Positions 4,950 through 6,289 of a stretch of DNA of 6,289 nt are shown one piece after another. The stretch covers positions 1,304-7,592 of the forward strand of contig DODH01000228.1 of NCBI GenBank assembly GCA_003545625.1, given 5' to 3'. A program made the translations under genes and the position numbers. The notes below the pieces were generated by a model, which did no database searches, had not been told where the DNA came from, and saw nothing but the letters and a program-made list of their open reading frames with translations. Source of the DNA: Nitrospina sp. GTDB lineage: Bacteria; Nitrospinota; Nitrospinia; Nitrospinales; VA-1. How positions within the stretch are numbered: the stretch's first letter is position 1; each line of letters starts with the position of its first letter.

Positions 4950-5903
4950 TCATCCGATACCTGTACTTCTCCAGCCATGAAATAGATTGCTCTCCTTGTT
5001 GAGTCGGTCCAGCTGATCGGAAGTAAGCGTAATATCCCCGGCAGCACAAAATTCCTTCACCTGATCCACTTTGCGTGCCCCTACCACAGCGGTGGTGATA
5101 TTCTTTTGCTGGATCACCCAAGCGAGTGCCACGTTGATGGGGGCCGTATTGATTTCTTGTGCAATTTCCTGAACAGTGTCGCGCAAGATTTCCGAATTAT
5201 TAAAATAAGGCTGCCCATACAGGTGATAATCCCTGCGGGTGGGTGCCTTTAAGGCCTCTTCATCGAATCGACCGGCTAAAAGACCACGGGCACTGGGCGA
5301 ACGCGCCATGTAACCGATACTGGCCTTTTCACATTGTTTTAAATGCTCTCCTTCGTACTTGCGCTCAAGCAGGTTATAAGGAATCTGATTGACGGTGAAC
5401 AACGGGGCGGCGTCTGACATCAGGATAATGTCCTTCGCCAGGAATTTCGAGATACCTACGGTACGGGTCTTGCCACTTTCTTTGAGGCCAGCCATGACGT
5501 CGCACAACTTCTGCATATTATCCATTGAGTCTATGTACATGCCCGGCCAGTGGACCAGATACGCATCGACATAATCCCGCCCAAGAGCTTTCAACGTACC
5601 TTCAAGACGCGACTGGTAAGCCTCGACTGTCATTTCGGCATCGGGCGTGATTTTGGAAATGATGAGGACATCGTTTTTTCGGGAGCCCAGGGCCCTGCCG
5701 AGGCGGCGTTCGGATTCTCCGTTGCCATAAGACTCGGCGGTATCAAATGCCATGATGCCGCCCTCCAGGGCGGTCTTCACCACCCGGTCGGCCTCTTCTA
5801 CCGAACACACGTCCCCCCACTCTTTGCTGGGGGCAATCTGCAAGCAGCCCAATGTGAGGGCCGTCCAGGGGATGTCGAGTCCTTCGACTTTTATCGAACG
5901 CAT
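4950..5903 (-). CDS. Aldo/keto reductase family oxidoreductase
   Basis: A 317-residue NADPH-dependent oxidoreductase of the (beta/alpha)8-barrel aldo/keto reductase superfamily; it reduces aldehydes or ketones to alcohols in the cytoplasm. The catalytic tetrad is complete: D54 and Y59 in FDTAESYGNGESERRLGRAL, K84 in ISKITPD and H118 in LVHWPG. Cofactor-site motifs are also present: GISKF (150-154), VNQIPYNLLER (171-181), SPSARGLLAGRF (202-213) and GARKVDQVKEF (275-285), the region that binds the adenosine phosphate. Length and motif order are normal for the NADP-dependent short-loop bacterial members. GGAGAA (5907-5912) at good spacing supports the ATG at 5903. The gene stands alone: repeats lie upstream, and a hairpin plus the microgene pair lie downstream. 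The substrate cannot be read from the sequence. Two cysteines near the start (C20, C33) are unremarkable. Confidence 0.95.
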   Translation of the reverse strand: MRSIKVEGLDIPWTALTLGCLQIAPSKEWGDVCSVEEADRVVKTALEGGIMAFDTAESYGNGESERRLGRALGSRKNDVLIISKITPDAEMTVEAYQSRLEGTLKALGRDYVDAYLVHWPGMYIDSMDNMQKLCDVMAGLKESGKTRTVGISKFLAKDIILMSDAAPLFTVNQIPYNLLERKYEGEHLKQCEKASIGYMARSPSARGLLAGRFDEEALKAPTRRDYHLYGQPYFNNSEILRDTVQEIAQEINTAPINVALAWVIQQKNITTAVVGARKVDQVKEFCAAGDITLTSDQLDRLNKESNLFHGWRSTGIG

Positions 5904-5983
5904 TATTTCTCCAATTCTTAGCGATGGCTAATTAATAATTATCCTGCAAAAATACTTTTTATCGTACCGTTTGCTACAAAACG

Positions 5984-6038
5984 CGAATGTCCGCTTTGGG
6001 TCGTTGTCTGGCTTACGATCAGCACGATCGAACGTCCG
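5984..6038. repeat. Repeat with paired GAAYGTCCG units
   Basis: CGAATGTCCG (5984-5993) and CGAACGTCCG (6029-6038) are direct near-copies. ATGTCCGCTTTGGGTCG after the first resembles a dispersed sequence known, from memory, to generate spurious NVRFGS-type proteins in proteobacterial genomes, and the plus-strand frame here indeed reads NVRFGS. CGATC (6016-6020) and GATCG (6026-6030) form a 5-bp inverted repeat between the units. Confidence 0.5.
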
Positions 6039-6133
6039 TTTTTTCCATACCAACTGTTATCACTCAGTAATTCCTCCATCGGATTTTAACTGTTCGGCGG
6101 GGGTAAGGCAAGGAGGTGGGGCGAGCGGAAGGC

Positions 6134-6205
6134 GATCCTTCGAGAGCCTCAGGATGACAAACTAACCCCCTCAATCCCCCTTGTTACCCCTCTGGGGCAT
6201 GAAGG
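6134..6205 (-). repeat. Composite dispersed repeat, inverted copy, with GC-rich repeat copy 3
   Basis: Bases 6134-6159, read on the minus strand, match 4543-4568 except at two adjacent positions and the final base. The following TAACCCCCTCAATCCCCCTT (6163-6182) matches the G-run arm of the 4528-4642 element inverted. Bases 6184-6205 (TTACCCCTCTGGGGCATGAAGG) are copy 3 of the repeat found at 1-43 and 1193-1214. Two repeat types are therefore fused here. Confidence 0.7.
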
Positions 6206-6244
6206 TTAATGAAGAGGACATCACGCAGGGGGAGGAAAAATCTT

Positions 6245-6289
6245 CTACTTACCCCACTTATCGTATATTTTGGGTTCTATGGTCGAACT
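6245..6289 (-). CDS. Possible C-terminus of a gene running off the right edge
   Basis: On the minus strand the last 14 codons are open to a TAG at 6245-6247 and read SSTIEPKIYDKWGK. The composition is protein-like, and endings of the type Y-x-KW are common in periplasmic substrate-binding proteins. Fourteen codons are far too few for a call. The base composition also changes sharply from the neighbouring repeat. If real, the gene is transcribed towards the reductase. Confidence 0.3.
   Translation of the reverse strand, partial: SSTIEPKIYDKWGK

Larger units (their letters stand above)
5904..6244. other. Intergenic region dominated by dispersed repeats
   Basis: Next to the reductase start is an AT-rich stretch (about 5920-5965) that must hold its promoter, though no clear -35/-10 pair stands out. 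Bases 5984-6040 contain a short repeat unit, CGAATGTCCG and CGAACGTCCG (45 bases apart), with a CGATC/GATCG inverted repeat between. Bases 6134-6205 are an inverted copy of the composite repeat joined to dispersed repeat copy 3. I see no gene here. Confidence 0.6.

Noticed and set aside
6004..6025. Second GG-N10-GC spacing (TGGCTTACGATCAGC) as a sigma-54 site
   Set aside because: The -12 block reads CAGC instead of TTGC and no gene follows; the spacing match alone occurs by chance.
5971..6165. 64-codon plus-strand frame (MLQNANVRFGS...)
   Set aside because: It is a translation of dispersed repeats; both its NVRFGS start and its FESLRMTN end are repeat-encoded.
1..6289. CRISPR arrays, tRNA or rRNA genes, transposases, toxin-antitoxin or phage-defence genes
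   Set aside because: None seen: no regularly spaced direct repeats with spacers, no tRNA-like T-loop with acceptor stem, and no recognisable transposase, integrase or defence domain.

Overview
The window looks like a bacterial chromosome of moderate GC content with clean Shine-Dalgarno sites, a sigma-54-type promoter, tetratricopeptide and Sel1 proteins, and many small GC-rich dispersed repeats between genes. This fits a Gram-negative environmental lineage of the Nitrospinota, Nitrospirota or deltaproteobacterial kind, but no gene fixes the taxon and I hold that assignment loosely.

Layout. Bases 1-43 carry a dispersed repeat. Bases 104-411 (+) hold two tiny, very basic proteins in tandem: a single-pass membrane protein whose frame is broken at a T6 run, and a 45-aa lysine-rich protein. 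A strong -24/-12 (sigma-54) promoter match at 588-604 precedes a 152-aa stand-alone cyclic-nucleotide-binding-domain protein (703-1161, +). A small lipoprotein (1327-1592, -) needs one extra A in an A6 run to join its ATG and Shine-Dalgarno to its lipobox. A small three-helix membrane protein (1879-2141, +) needs one extra A in an A4 run. Bases 2181-4470 (-) are a two-gene operon: an exported 538-aa TPR protein, then a five-repeat Sel1 protein overlapping it by 11 bases. Bases 4645-4850 (-) encode two 34-aa hydrophobic microproteins joined by an ATGA overlap. Bases 4950-5903 (-) encode an intact aldo/keto reductase. The right end (5904-6289) is mostly dispersed repeats, with a possible C-terminus of another minus-strand gene at the edge.

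How the parts may work together. The TPR and Sel1 genes are translationally coupled and probably act together, although only the TPR protein has a signal peptide. The cyclic-nucleotide-binding protein has no DNA-binding or catalytic domain, so it would act as a regulatory subunit or sensor for an unseen partner, expressed under sigma-54 control. The reductase appears to stand alone. The window is richest in very small membrane genes that automated callers miss. Three of them share the same defect, one base short in a homopolymer, so either the assembly has systematic homopolymer deletions or these genes are phase-variable or decaying.
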